This document shows positions 9,009-17,700 of a stretch of 64,000 nt of DNA, piece after piece. Below the pieces are notes generated by a model that saw only the letters and a program-made list of their open reading frames with translations, had not been told where the DNA came from and made no database searches. Location: assembly GCF_030209175.1 (NCBI RefSeq), contig NZ_JARVSM010000001.1, forward strand, positions 248,001 through 312,000. Reading direction: 5' to 3'. Within the stretch, counting starts at the first letter, position 1. Each line of letters begins with the position of its first letter. The position numbers and the translations under genes were made by a program. This stretch comes from Pseudomonas sp. efr-133-TYG-5 (lineage in GTDB: Bacteria; Pseudomonadota; Gammaproteobacteria; Pseudomonadales; Pseudomonadaceae).

Positions 9009-9026
9009 GTTTCTGCCTGAAACGCC

Positions 9027-9248
9027 TCACATCTCCAGATTGATCCAGCCCGGCTTCGCTTCCTCCGGCGCCAGCGCTTTGACGCGTTTGCCGGTGGCCA
9101 GCTCCACCCGCCGCGCCACCTCGGGATCATCGGCAAACGGCGTCAGGCTGGCCTCGTCGAGGCTCTCGGTCGTCTCATGGCGCAAGCAGTATTCCACCGC
9201 GAGCCACAGAAACAGCACGCCCAGCCCATTGAAAAAGATCTCGGACAT
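9027..9248 (-). CDS. small membrane-anchored protein downstream of orphan ccoN (PA4134-like)
   Basis: This 73-residue protein has one hydrophobic N-terminal segment (residues 4-20, IFFNGLGVLFLWLAVEY) and a polar C-terminal tail. It begins 15 nt after the orphan ccoN stop, with GGGAG upstream of its ATG, so the two are an operon. In P. aeruginosa a similar small hypothetical gene (PA4134) follows ccoN4. By analogy with small cbb3 subunits such as CcoQ or CcoM it might stabilise the oxidase subunit, but this is inference. Confidence 0.72.
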   Translation of the reverse strand: MSEIFFNGLGVLFLWLAVEYCLRHETTESLDEASLTPFADDPEVARRVELATGKRVKALAPEEAKPGWINLEM

Positions 9249-9263
9249 GTTCGGCTCCCGGCC

Positions 9264-10691
9264 TCAGGCAATCTGCGCTTCGCGGCGTGCCAGTGCGACG
9301 TCCGCCACCCGCACGGTGCGCCAGACGTTATAGGCCATCAGCAACATGCCGCTGAGGAAGAACACCCCGCCGGCAAAGCGCACGACGAAGCCCGGATGAC
9401 TGGCCTGCAGCGCCTCGACGAACGAGTAAGTCAGCGTGCCGTCCTCGTTCACGGCGCGCCACATCAGGCCCTGGGTAATGCCGTTGACCCACATCGAGGC
9501 GATGTACAGCACGGTGCCGATGGTCGCCAGCCAGAAGTGCAGGTTGATCAGCGGCGTGCTGTGCATCTGCTCGCGGCCGAACACCTTGGGCACCATGTGA
9601 TAGGTCGCGCCGAAGGTGATCATTGCCACCCAGCCCAATGCGCCGGCGTGCACATGGCCGATGGTCCAGTCGGTGTAGTGGGAGAGGGCGTTGACCGTCT
9701 TGATCGCCATCATCGGCCCTTCGAAGGTCGACATGCCGTAGAACGCCAGCGACAGTACCAGGAAGCGCAGGATCGGATCGGTGCGCAACTGATGCCAGGC
9801 CCCCGACAGCGTCATCATGCCGTTGATCATCCCGCCCCAGCTCGGCGCGAGCAGGATCAGCGACATCGCCATGCCCAGTGACTGCGCCCAGTCCGGCAGC
9901 GCGGTGTAGTGCAGGTGATGCGGGCCCGCCCAGATGTACAGGGTAATCAGCGCCCAGAAGTGCACGATCGATAAACGATAGGAGTACACCGGGCGGTTGA
10001 CCTGTTTCGGCACGAAGTAATACATCATCCCGAGGAACCCGGTGGTGAGGAAGAAACCCACCGCGTTGTGCCCGTACCACCACTGCACCATGGCATCGGT
10101 CGCCCCGGAATACACCGGATAGGACTTGAACCAGTCCACCGGGATCGACAGGTGATTGACCACGTGCAACATGGCGATCACCAGAATGAACGCACCGAAA
10201 AACCAGTTGCCGACGTAGATGTGTTTGGTGTTGCGCTGCACTACTGTGGTGAAAAACACCACGGCGTAGGCGACCCAGACTACGGCCATCCACACGGCGC
10301 CGGAGAACTCGATTTCGGCGTATTCCTTGGTGGTGGTGTAACCCAGCGGCAAGGTGATCAGCATGATCACGATCACCGATTGCCAGCCCCAGAAGGTGAA
10401 CGCGGCGAGCTTGTCGGAAAACAGCCGCACCTGGCAGGTGCGCTGCACCGCGTAGTAACTGGCGGCGAATTGCGCGCTGCCGGCAAAACCGAAAATCACC
10501 AGGCTGGTGTGCAATGGGCGCAAGCGGCCGAAGGTGGTCCAGGGCAGGTCGAGGTTCATGTCCGGCCACACCAGTTGCGAGGCGATCCATACCCCCATCG
10601 CCATTCCGACGACACCCCAGAAAACCGTCGCGATAACGAATTGGCGGACGACCTTGTAGTTGTAGGCCGGTCCGATTGTTGCTGTGCTCAT
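9264..10691 (-). CDS. ccoN: orphan cbb3-type cytochrome c oxidase catalytic subunit I (CcoN4-like)
   Basis: This 475-residue polytopic protein is a full-length CcoN, the haem-copper catalytic subunit of cbb3 oxidase (12 membrane helices). Expected ligand-bearing segments are present: [43 protein letters not shown] and [19 protein letters not shown]. No ccoO, ccoQ or ccoP follows; the downstream gene is a 73-residue protein. The order matches P. aeruginosa PA4133-PA4134, where the orphan subunit CcoN4 combines with CcoO/CcoP from elsewhere and gives a cyanide-tolerant isoform. ATG 10691 follows GGAAG; the 20-residue upstream extension in frame is rejected. It is divergent from the siroheme reductase gene across a 343-bp region with a candidate operator and a REPIN. 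Confidence 0.93.
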   Translation of the reverse strand: MSTATIGPAYNYKVVRQFVIATVFWGVVGMAMGVWIASQLVWPDMNLDLPWTTFGRLRPLHTSLVIFGFAGSAQFAASYYAVQRTCQVRLFSDKLAAFTFWGWQSVIVIMLITLPLGYTTTKEYAEIEFSGAVWMAVVWVAYAVVFFTTVVQRNTKHIYVGNWFFGAFILVIAMLHVVNHLSIPVDWFKSYPVYSGATDAMVQWWYGHNAVGFFLTTGFLGMMYYFVPKQVNRPVYSYRLSIVHFWALITLYIWAGPHHLHYTALPDWAQSLGMAMSLILLAPSWGGMINGMMTLSGAWHQLRTDPILRFLVLSLAFYGMSTFEGPMMAIKTVNALSHYTDWTIGHVHAGALGWVAMITFGATYHMVPKVFGREQMHSTPLINLHFWLATIGTVLYIASMWVNGITQGLMWRAVNEDGTLTYSFVEALQASHPGFVVRFAGGVFFLSGMLLMAYNVWRTVRVADVALARREAQIA

Positions 10692-10841
10692 GGTCAGTTC
10701 TTCCACGGTTGCAAAGGCTTGCCAGGCCACCCGGTCTGGCATGCACTGCACTGTAGGAATCGCGCCAGAAACAAAACAGGCTCAGGAAACCTTCATTTGT
10801 GCGGATCAGATTGAAGTGCTGCCTGCGGCCATCCGCCGCGC

Positions 10842-10867
10842 CCTGATACGGTTTTTATCGTTTCAGG
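10842..10867 (+). promoter_or_regulatory. candidate MpaR/MocR-type operator in the ccoN-reductase divergent region
   Basis: The sequence is an imperfect dyad with arms CCTGATACG and CGTTTCAGG (8 of 9 pairs) around GTTTTTAT. Its core CTGATACGGTTTTTAT recurs with one mismatch upstream of ccoG (51547-51570), in the same orientation relative to the downstream gene. Both targets belong to the PA4129-PA4134-like set. The regulator identity is inferred. The 343-bp gap also holds the REPIN at 10917-11006; I see no ANR box (TTGAT-N4-ATCAA). Confidence 0.5.
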
Positions 10868-10916
10868 TGAATCTGTTGCGCTCTGCGCTGCTCGTCCATA
10901 GTGCTTTTACCAAAAC

Positions 10917-11006
10917 TGTGGGAGCGAGCCTGCTCGCGAATGCGGTGTGTCAGCCAACAATGCAGTTGCCTGACACACCGCATTCGCGAGCAGGCTCGCT
11001 CCCACA
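10917..11006. repeat. REPIN with perfect 37-bp inverted arms
   Basis: The arms 10917-10953 and 10970-11006 are perfect reverse complements, starting TGTGGGAGCGAGCCTGCTCG and ending in its complement, with a 16-nt loop. It is the GTGGGAGCGAGCC REP class. It sits between the candidate operator and the start codon at 11035, so a transcript starting at the operator would carry it as a very stable leader hairpin. Confidence 0.92.
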
Positions 11007-11034
11007 GAACTAATTGATGAGGTGGGGCAGGCAC

Positions 11035-12708
11035 ATGTACCAATACGATGAATACGACCGCGCCTTGGTGTTCGAGCGCGTCGCGCAGTTTCGCGATCAG
11101 GTCGAGCGCTTCATGGCAGGGGAGTTGAGCGAAGAGGAATTCCTGCCGCTGCGTCTGCAGAACGGTCTGTACCTGCAGAAACACGCGTACATGCTGCGCG
11201 TGGCGATTCCCTACGGCACCCTCAGTGCCGCACAGCTACGCACGCTGGCCAGCATCGCTGCCGATTACGACCGCGGTTACGGCCACTTCACCACACGGCA
11301 GAACCTGCAGTTCAACTGGATCGAACTGGCCCAGGTCCCGGACATTCTCGAACGCCTGGCGCAGGTCGACATGCATGCGATCCAGACCTCCGGCAACTGC
11401 GTGCGCAACATCACCACCGAGGCGTTTGCCGGGGTGGCGGCAGACGAGTTGATCGACCCCCGGCCGCTGGCGGAGATCCTGCGCCAATGGTCGACGATCA
11501 ACCCGGAATTCCTCTTTCTGCCGCGCAAGTTCAAGATCGCCATCTGCTCGGCCAGGCAGGATCGTGCGGCGATCATGATGCATGACATCGGCCTGTATCT
11601 TTACCCCGGCAGCGACGGGCAGATGTTGCTGCGGGTAATTGTCGGCGGTGGCCTGGGGCGCACGCCGATTCTCGGTCTGCAGATCCGCGACGGCTTGCCG
11701 TGGCAGCACCTGCTGTCGTACGTCGAGGCGGTGCTGCGCGTGTACAACCGCCACGGCCGGCGCGACAACAAGTACAAGGCGCGGATCAAGATCCTGGTCA
11801 AGGCGCTGGGCATCGAGGCGTTCGCCCAGGAAGTCGAAGCCGAATGGCAGCACCTCAAGGACGGCCCGGCACAATTGACCGAGGCCGAGTACCAGCGGGT
11901 CGCCAGTGCGTTCGTGCCCCCGCGTTATCGCGCCCTGGCCAACACCGACCTGGATTTCGGCACACGCCTGGCCGAGAGCCCGGCGTTCGCCCGCTGGGTG
12001 GCGCGTAACGTGCAGCCGCACAAGGTGCCGGGTTACACCAGTGTGGTGCTGTCGACCAAACCGGGCCTCGCGGCGCCGCCGGGGGACGTCACGGCGTTGC
12101 AGATGCGGGCGGTGGCCGACTGGTCCGAGCACTTCGGCTTCGGCGAAATCCGCATTGCCCACGAGCAGAACATCGTCCTGCCGGATGTGCCGAAGGCGGA
12201 TCTGTATGCGCTATGGCAACAAGCGTGCGCGCGGGGCCTGGGCAGTGCCAATGTCGGTCTGCTGACGGACATCATTGCCTGCCCCGGTGGCGACTTCTGT
12301 GCGCTGGCCAATGCCAAGTCGATTCCGATTGCCCAGGCGATTCAGGCGCGTTTCGCCAACCTCGATTACCTGCACGACCTCGGTGACATCAGCCTGAACA
12401 TTTCCGGCTGCATGAATGCCTGCGGTCATCACCACATCGGCAACATCGGCATTCTCGGCGTCGACAAGAACGGCAGCGAGTGGTACCAGATCACCCTCGG
12501 CGGCGCGCAGGGCAGGCACAGCGCGCTGGGCAAGGTCATCGGTCCGTCGTTCAGCGCTGCCGAAGTGCCGCAGGTGATCGAGCAGATCATCGCCACCTTC
12601 GTCCGCTATCGCGAAAGCGAAGAGCTGTTCGTCGACACCCTGGCGCGCATCGGTCTGGAGCCGTTCAAGGAGCGGGTCTACCCGAAAGCGCTGGAGGCCT
12701 CGTTATGA
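11035..12708 (+). CDS. siroheme/4Fe-4S nitrite or sulfite reductase (PA4130-like)
   Basis: This 557-residue protein has the duplicated ferredoxin-like/siroheme architecture of the nitrite/sulfite reductase haemoprotein family. The cluster ligands are Cys416-x5-Cys422 (CPGGDFC) and Cys459-x3-Cys463 (GCMNACGHHHIGNIG). It should carry out six-electron reduction of sulfite to sulfide or nitrite to ammonia. ATG 11035 follows GGGGCAGG, and MYQYDEYDRAL is a usual N-terminus; TTG/ATG codons just upstream are rejected. The gene overlaps the DUF934 gene by 4 nt. In P. aeruginosa the corresponding pair PA4130-PA4129 adjoins ccoG2, mpaR and ccoN4. Whether the substrate is nitrite or sulfite cannot be decided from sequence. 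Confidence 0.92.
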   Translation: MYQYDEYDRALVFERVAQFRDQVERFMAGELSEEEFLPLRLQNGLYLQKHAYMLRVAIPYGTLSAAQLRTLASIAADYDRGYGHFTTRQNLQFNWIELAQVPDILERLAQVDMHAIQTSGNCVRNITTEAFAGVAADELIDPRPLAEILRQWSTINPEFLFLPRKFKIAICSARQDRAAIMMHDIGLYLYPGSDGQMLLRVIVGGGLGRTPILGLQIRDGLPWQHLLSYVEAVLRVYNRHGRRDNKYKARIKILVKALGIEAFAQEVEAEWQHLKDGPAQLTEAEYQRVASAFVPPRYRALANTDLDFGTRLAESPAFARWVARNVQPHKVPGYTSVVLSTKPGLAAPPGDVTALQMRAVADWSEHFGFGEIRIAHEQNIVLPDVPKADLYALWQQACARGLGSANVGLLTDIIACPGGDFCALANAKSIPIAQAIQARFANLDYLHDLGDISLNISGCMNACGHHHIGNIGILGVDKNGSEWYQITLGGAQGRHSALGKVIGPSFSAAEVPQVIEQIIATFVRYRESEELFVDTLARIGLEPFKERVYPKALEASL

Positions 12709-13184
12709 ACAATCTGTTGCGCCTGGAGCAGGGCAGTGCGCGCCTGGTACTCGACGATCCGTGGACGCTGGTGCGCGATCCGGCACTGCCGCGCCCGCCA
12801 GGGTTGTTGATTCTGCCGCTGGCGCATTGGCTGCAGTCGCCATCGACCGACGCGGTGTGGCTCGGCCCGGACGACGAGGTCGAGAGCCTGCTGCCGTGGC
12901 TGGCTTCACTGCCGCTGATCGCTCTCGATTTCCCGAGCTTTCGCGATGGCCGCGCCTACAGCCAGGCCTATCTGTTGCGCAGCCGCTTCGGTTGGGCAGG
13001 CGAGTTGCGTGCCATCGGCGACGTGCTGCGCGACCAGCTCAGTCATATGCGCCAGTGCGGTTTCGACAGCTTTGCCGTGCGCGAGGACAAGTCGGCCGAG
13101 GATGCACTCAAGGGGCTGGCAGGTATGAGCGTGTTGTACGGGCGCTCGGTGATTGAACCAAGGCCGCTTTTTCGCCGGCGCTGA
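12705..13184 (+). CDS. DUF934 protein, partner of siroheme reductase
   Basis: This 159-residue protein belongs to DUF934, which habitually follows siroheme sulfite/nitrite reductase genes. Characteristic segments are LPLIALDFPSFRDGRAYSQA, LLRSRFGWAGELRAIGDVLRDQ and MRQCGFDSFAVRE. ATG 12705 overlaps the reductase stop (ATGA), with GGAGG upstream, so translation is coupled. Its biochemical role is unknown; electron delivery or assembly for the reductase is often suggested. Confidence 0.9.
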   Translation: MNNLLRLEQGSARLVLDDPWTLVRDPALPRPPGLLILPLAHWLQSPSTDAVWLGPDDEVESLLPWLASLPLIALDFPSFRDGRAYSQAYLLRSRFGWAGELRAIGDVLRDQLSHMRQCGFDSFAVREDKSAEDALKGLAGMSVLYGRSVIEPRPLFRRR

Positions 13185-13366
13185 GTGGCGGTCGCAGCCG
13201 CGTTGCTCTCGCCAGTGCCCGCAGGCTGCGCTCGTCCAGACAGGGGAAACCCTTACACACCTGACCATTCGCGGATTTTTCCTTGGGTCGATGGTGGCCT
13301 TTTGGTAGAGTCGCCGACGCCAGCGGGTTTTCAGCTGGACGATGGAATGAAGAAGGGAGTCTGTCT

Positions 13367-14341
13367 GTGACTGCGGGTAAAAAAATCCTCGGTCTCACCG
13401 CGTTGCTGTTGATGCTGACGCTGTGGGCCAGTTATTTCTATGTGTTCAAGGAAAACCGCGACGGTCAGCTCGGCGGTCCCGGCGCAAGCACCGCGTGGTG
13501 CGGCACGCCGCCGTCCAGTGAAGCGGCCTTGCTCGGCAAGGATCAACTGACCGTGCGCATCACCAACAACCTGCGGGGCGAGTTCATGCTCAGCGGTTCA
13601 GTGGTGGTGTCCGAACGCACCTTCAACCGTTACGACCTGGGCCGCAACGAGTTGCGCCTGCGCCTGGAACCGCTGCAATGGTCGTACGGCGTCACGCCGA
13701 TTTTCCTTGAGCAGGTGAAAATACAGCCGCTGAGCCGCAACGTCGCCTCGGCCAACAAAAGTGCCTTCGCCGAGCTGGAATCGCGACCGATCGGCGTACA
13801 GGGCCGGGCCACCGATTTTCCTTTCGACACCTACCGCTACGGCTATAAGCCGGTGCTGTATTACCTCAAGGGCACCGAGCGGGTCGACCTGCGCTTCAAG
13901 AACATCACCACGCTGATGGAGATGTCCAACACCTTCACGCCGATCCAGAAGTACAACCGCGTCGATTACATCGACGAGAACAATTCGCTGATCCGCGACG
14001 AGGACTACAAGGCCTATGGCGCTCACGAATGCGCGTTCAGCGTCGAGCGCAAGGGTTCGTTCAAGGTCGTGGTGCTGCTGTCGTTGCTGATCCTGTGCCT
14101 GCCGCTGTTGCACGTGTTCTACCGTGACGAGCCGGCAATCGACTTCCTTGCCACGCTGGTGACGATTGCCGTGGTGCGCGTGTTGCTGGTGGGGCCGGTG
14201 CAGGACTTCCAGCTGTACACCATCGACTTCCTGTTCGGTGCGGCGATCCTGCTGGTGGGGTCGGTGTCGCTGATCAAGGCCATGCGCGCCAACAGTCGGC
14301 GCGAGATGGCATTGAAGAGCGGGGCGACGTCGTCCTGGTAG
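13367..14341 (+). CDS. membrane protein, DUF4436-like topology
   Basis: This 324-residue protein has one N-terminal membrane helix (residues 6-24, LGLTALLLMLTLWASYFYVF), an exported domain of about 200 residues (WCGTPPSS to AHECAFSVERKG), and three C-terminal helices (about 229-247, 254-275 and 281-300). This arrangement is reminiscent of DUF4436 proteins, but I cannot confirm the family. The start is GTG 13367 with AAGGGAG eight nt upstream. It appears monocistronic and is followed by a bidirectional hairpin. Function unknown. Confidence 0.7.
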   Translation: MTAGKKILGLTALLLMLTLWASYFYVFKENRDGQLGGPGASTAWCGTPPSSEAALLGKDQLTVRITNNLRGEFMLSGSVVVSERTFNRYDLGRNELRLRLEPLQWSYGVTPIFLEQVKIQPLSRNVASANKSAFAELESRPIGVQGRATDFPFDTYRYGYKPVLYYLKGTERVDLRFKNITTLMEMSNTFTPIQKYNRVDYIDENNSLIRDEDYKAYGAHECAFSVERKGSFKVVVLLSLLILCLPLLHVFYRDEPAIDFLATLVTIAVVRVLLVGPVQDFQLYTIDFLFGAAILLVGSVSLIKAMRANSRREMALKSGATSSW

Positions 14342-14348
14342 CGGTCTT

Positions 14349-14375
14349 GTCCCCTCTCCAGGCGTGAGAGGGGAC
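14349..14375. terminator. bidirectional hairpin terminator
   Basis: GTCCCCTCTC and GAGAGGGGAC make a perfect 10-bp stem with a 7-nt loop. It lies between the stop of the membrane protein gene (14341) and that of the convergent multihaem cytochrome gene (14389). Confidence 0.75.
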
Positions 14376-14388
14376 AGGCCCCTGGCGA

Positions 14389-16758
14389 TCACTTCAACGC
14401 CGGATCGCCCCTGTTCATCTTCTTCCAGGCCTGCAACAGCACCTGCGCCTTCGGCTCCTGGCCGTTCTCCAGGTAATACTGGATCAGCGACAACCGTGCG
14501 TTGCGGTTCGCCGGTTGCACCTTCAACAGACGCTCCAGCTCCGCACACGCCTCGGCAACCTTGCCACTGTCATGCAACGCCACCGCCAGCACATAACCGT
14601 ACTGGCCGTTCTGCGGTTCCAGTTGCGCGGCTTTGTGCAGGGCAGACATGGCTTCGGCGGTCTTGCCGGCGCGAATCAGCGACAAGCCGCGGGTGTGCTG
14701 CAACAACGCCACATCCGGGTGCTGCCGGAGGCTGTCATCGAGCAGTTGCTGCGCTTGCGCACCGCGCCCATTGGCCTCCAGCCATTGCACCAGGGTCACC
14801 AGGGCCGGGTAGAAATCCGGATCACGCTTGAGTGCCGTGCGCAGCAATCCTTCGACTTCGGATGCGCGACCATTGGCCTGATACAACATCGCCAGATTCA
14901 GGTTGGCCTCGGCCCGTTCCGCGAGACTGTTCTGCACCGCCTCATACTCGGCAATTGCCGCGTCCCAACTGGCCTGGGCGGCACCGAGGCCGTTGTTGCG
15001 CGCGACGCCGAGCAGATCGCGCGCGGCGACGATGCGCACGGCTCTCACCGGATCGGCCAACAACGGCGTGAGCAACGGCGCGCGCTCGGCCGGCGGGAGG
15101 AACGCGCTGATCGCTCGCACCGCGCTTTCACGCACTTGCGGCTCGGCGTGGTGCAGATCCGCGGTCGCCAGTCTCAGGGATTGCTCACTCGGGTACAGCG
15201 GCAACTCGGCGAGCAGCGTCGCTCGCTGGATCGCCGGCAGATGGCCGCGCTGCAACTGCTCATGGAGCGCGTCTGCCGCGCCGGGCTGGCCATTGCGGAT
15301 CTGCCACAGGCTTTCGTCGTAACGCGCTGCCTGCGGGGCGCTGGAGGCGTTCCACAGCTTGAACTGCGCAGTGACCCGGTCGCCGGCCTTGCCCTGGTGA
15401 CAGGTCAGGCAGGCGTCCGGGGTGCCGAGTTTTTGCGCCCGTGGCGGGTTGGGGATGCTGAAGCTGTGGTCGTGGCGGAAATCGTTGCCCATGTAGAACT
15501 TGCCGGGCATGTGGCAATCCACACACTGCGAGCCGGGCTGGCCCATGGTGTGGCGGGTGTGTTCGCTGGAGTCGTAGTTTTTCGCCTGCAAACCGCTGCC
15601 GTCGACGCCCGCGACGGTGGTTTTGCCGGCCGTGTTGTGGCATTGCAGGCACACCGCGTTGCCAGGGGCCTTCAGTTCGCCGCTGTGCGGGTTGTGGCAG
15701 TTGCTGCAGCGCACGCCCTTGTCGAACATCTTGCTCTGCAGGAACGAGCCGTGCTCGAACACTTCATCCTTGATCTTGCCGTCCAGCGCATACAGCTCGC
15801 GGGTCAGCGTGCTCGGCAGGTAGTCGTCCATCAGCCGCTTGCCGACCGTGTAGCCATCGCCCAGCGGTGCCCGACGGGCGTGACAGCGTGCGCAGGTCTC
15901 GATTTCCACCGTGGCGTTGTTGTCCTTGAGGTCGACGGCAAACCCGGCGTGGCTCAGCTCGGGTTTTTTCGCCGTCCACTCCAGGTGATTGGAGGCCGGG
16001 CCATGACAGGCCTGGCAGCCGACGCCCAGGCTGCTCCAGTGACTGGCGAACGTGTTGCTGGCCGCATCGAAATTGCGCTTGAAACCGGTGGTGTGGCACT
16101 CGACGCACATGAAGTTGGCGTTCTGGCTCGGTTTGCTCCAGTGCAGCGGATTCTTGAAGTTGACGCCCTGGCCGGGGTAGAGGTGGAACCAGCGCTGTTT
16201 CTCGGTATCCCAGGCCACGCCGAGTGCCTGCAGGCGGCCGTCGCCGACCTCGATCAGGTATTGCTGCAGCGGGGCGATGCCGAAGGTGTAGGCGACCTTG
16301 AAATCGGCCTGCTTGCCGTCGATACCGGGGGTGTTGACCCAAAACTCGTCGCCCTTGCGCGAGAATCGCGTGGTTTCGTTTTCCGCCTTGAAGGTCACGT
16401 TGTTGAAGTCGCCGAGCAGGGTTTGCGCATTTGCTGCCTGCATCGCCAACTGGTGGTGCGAGCCTTGCCAGTCCTTGACCTGCTCGGTGTGACAGCCCTG
16501 GCATGTCTGCTCGTCGACCATGGTTGCCGGTGTGTTCGCAACAGGCGCCGGCGGCTTGGCGGCCGCCGTCACCGGGGCGGCGGGCGTACTGATCGGCGCG
16601 GACTTCAGTGGCGCAGGCGCCGGGCTGAACAGAAACCAGCCGATCCCCACCACGGCGGCCAACAGGACACCGATGGCGACAGGGAACAGGTAGCGTGAAA
16701 TCGGTGATGGCGAGGAAACAGGATCAGGTTTTGGCGCTTTATTGTTAGGCGTGGGCAT
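14389..16758 (-). CDS. octahaem c-type cytochrome with HEAT/TPR C-terminal region
   Basis: This 789-residue protein has an N-terminal anchor (residues 23-45) and a Pro/Ala linker. Eight CxxCH haem motifs follow, at Cys residues 86, 218, 248, 289, 351, 370, 412 and 450. From about residue 470 HEAT-like repeats appear (ESAVRAISAFLPPAERAPLL, AVRIVAARDLLG), then TPR units (LAERAEANLNLAMLYQANGR onwards to the C-terminus). It should be a membrane-tethered periplasmic electron-transfer protein or multihaem oxidoreductase. The haem domain resembles the cytochrome c554/NrfA-like superfamily. ATG 16758 follows GGAAG. It is monocistronic, with no quinol dehydrogenase or maturation genes nearby. The substrate is unknown. 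Confidence 0.85.
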   Translation of the reverse strand: MPTPNNKAPKPDPVSSPSPISRYLFPVAIGVLLAAVVGIGWFLFSPAPAPLKSAPISTPAAPVTAAAKPPAPVANTPATMVDEQTCQGCHTEQVKDWQGSHHQLAMQAANAQTLLGDFNNVTFKAENETTRFSRKGDEFWVNTPGIDGKQADFKVAYTFGIAPLQQYLIEVGDGRLQALGVAWDTEKQRWFHLYPGQGVNFKNPLHWSKPSQNANFMCVECHTTGFKRNFDAASNTFASHWSSLGVGCQACHGPASNHLEWTAKKPELSHAGFAVDLKDNNATVEIETCARCHARRAPLGDGYTVGKRLMDDYLPSTLTRELYALDGKIKDEVFEHGSFLQSKMFDKGVRCSNCHNPHSGELKAPGNAVCLQCHNTAGKTTVAGVDGSGLQAKNYDSSEHTRHTMGQPGSQCVDCHMPGKFYMGNDFRHDHSFSIPNPPRAQKLGTPDACLTCHQGKAGDRVTAQFKLWNASSAPQAARYDESLWQIRNGQPGAADALHEQLQRGHLPAIQRATLLAELPLYPSEQSLRLATADLHHAEPQVRESAVRAISAFLPPAERAPLLTPLLADPVRAVRIVAARDLLGVARNNGLGAAQASWDAAIAEYEAVQNSLAERAEANLNLAMLYQANGRASEVEGLLRTALKRDPDFYPALVTLVQWLEANGRGAQAQQLLDDSLRQHPDVALLQHTRGLSLIRAGKTAEAMSALHKAAQLEPQNGQYGYVLAVALHDSGKVAEACAELERLLKVQPANRNARLSLIQYYLENGQEPKAQVLLQAWKKMNRGDPALK

Positions 16759-16972
16759 TGCGACTTCCGTAGTCCAGGTGCATTTGCCGGCGTGCGTGCG
16801 TGCAAGCTCGGTGCAGCTTTGCCGGATGGTCGGCATCTGTCAAATGGCGCCGGTGTGCGCGCGCGCACGGTTTGCTGAATTTTGTATTTATCGAGCGCAA
16901 TCGCCGGGGTTTTAGCTATACCTGTAACTCCCCCTCACGCAACACATTCGGCTTTCTGACAGGAGTTACAGC

Positions 16973-17644
16973 ATGAAGCTTGCACTAATGATGAGCACCC
17001 TCTGCATCGCGTCCCTCGGGGTGGTCGGGTGTTCGAGCAAAGTGGTCGAGCCCGATCAGTACTCCGGTTTTCTCAAGGACTACAGCCAACTCAAGGAGGC
17101 CAAGTCACCCTCCGGCGCCGAGGTGATGCGTTGGGTCGATCCGAAGCTCGACATCAACAAGTTCACCAGCGTCTATATCGAGCCGACCCAGCTCTATCCC
17201 AAGCCGCAACCGACCGTGAAAATCCCCCAGCAGACCCTCAATGGCATCACCAGTTACTACGATCAGGCGCTCAAGCGTGAAGTGGGCAAATCCCTGCCGC
17301 TGGCCGCCGGTCCCGGCCCGGGTGTGATCGTGGTGCGTGCGGCGATCACTGCCGTGAGCAGCAAGACCGAGGGCCTCAAGGCCTATGAGGTGATCCCGGT
17401 GGCGCTGGTGGCCGCTGCGGTCAGCACCGCCAGCGGCATTCGCGATCAGGAAACCACGCTGGCGACCGAGGCCGTGTTCCTCGACGGCGGCAACAACAAG
17501 GTGATTGCCCAGGTGGTGCGCAAAGGCACCGGCAAGCCGCTGGAAAACGACTCGCAAGTGATGAAGGCCGATGACGTCAAAAGCGTGATCGATGGCTGGG
17601 CAGCCGACATGCACCAGTCGTATCTGAAGATGAAGTCGAAATAA
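16973..17644 (+). CDS. DUF3313 lipoprotein
   Basis: This 223-residue protein has a lipoprotein signal (VVGC, Cys20). The body contains DQYSGFLKDYSQL, MRWVDPKLDINKFTSVYIEP and LRKG-like strands ending in IDGWAADMHQSYLK, matching the DUF3313 family found in many Pseudomonas. AGGAG lies seven nt before ATG 16973. It is a stand-alone gene between a divergent cytochrome and a convergent MFS-like gene, ending in a strong hairpin. Members are often stress-associated envelope lipoproteins; the function is not established. Confidence 0.87.
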   Translation: MKLALMMSTLCIASLGVVGCSSKVVEPDQYSGFLKDYSQLKEAKSPSGAEVMRWVDPKLDINKFTSVYIEPTQLYPKPQPTVKIPQQTLNGITSYYDQALKREVGKSLPLAAGPGPGVIVVRAAITAVSSKTEGLKAYEVIPVALVAAAVSTASGIRDQETTLATEAVFLDGGNNKVIAQVVRKGTGKPLENDSQVMKADDVKSVIDGWAADMHQSYLKMKSK

Positions 17645-17653
17645 TCGGCGTCC

Positions 17654-17690
17654 CTGTCGGCGCTGGCGCAACCTGTGCCAGCGTCGACAG
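17654..17690. terminator. hairpin terminator between convergent genes
   Basis: CTGTCGGCGCTGGC and GCCAGCGTCGACAG pair at 13 of 14 positions around a short loop, between stops at 17644 and 17701. It probably serves both genes. Confidence 0.75.
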
Positions 17691-17700
17691 TCGGGCAGTC

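Noticed and set aside
10692..11034. ANR/FNR box between ccoN and the reductase gene
   Set aside because: I found no TTGAT-N4-ATCAA; only the CCTGATACG dyad is present.
14515..16698. 727-codon plus-strand frame opposite the multihaem cytochrome
   Set aside because: It lacks a ribosome site and any recognisable domain, while the minus strand holds eight CxxCH motifs.
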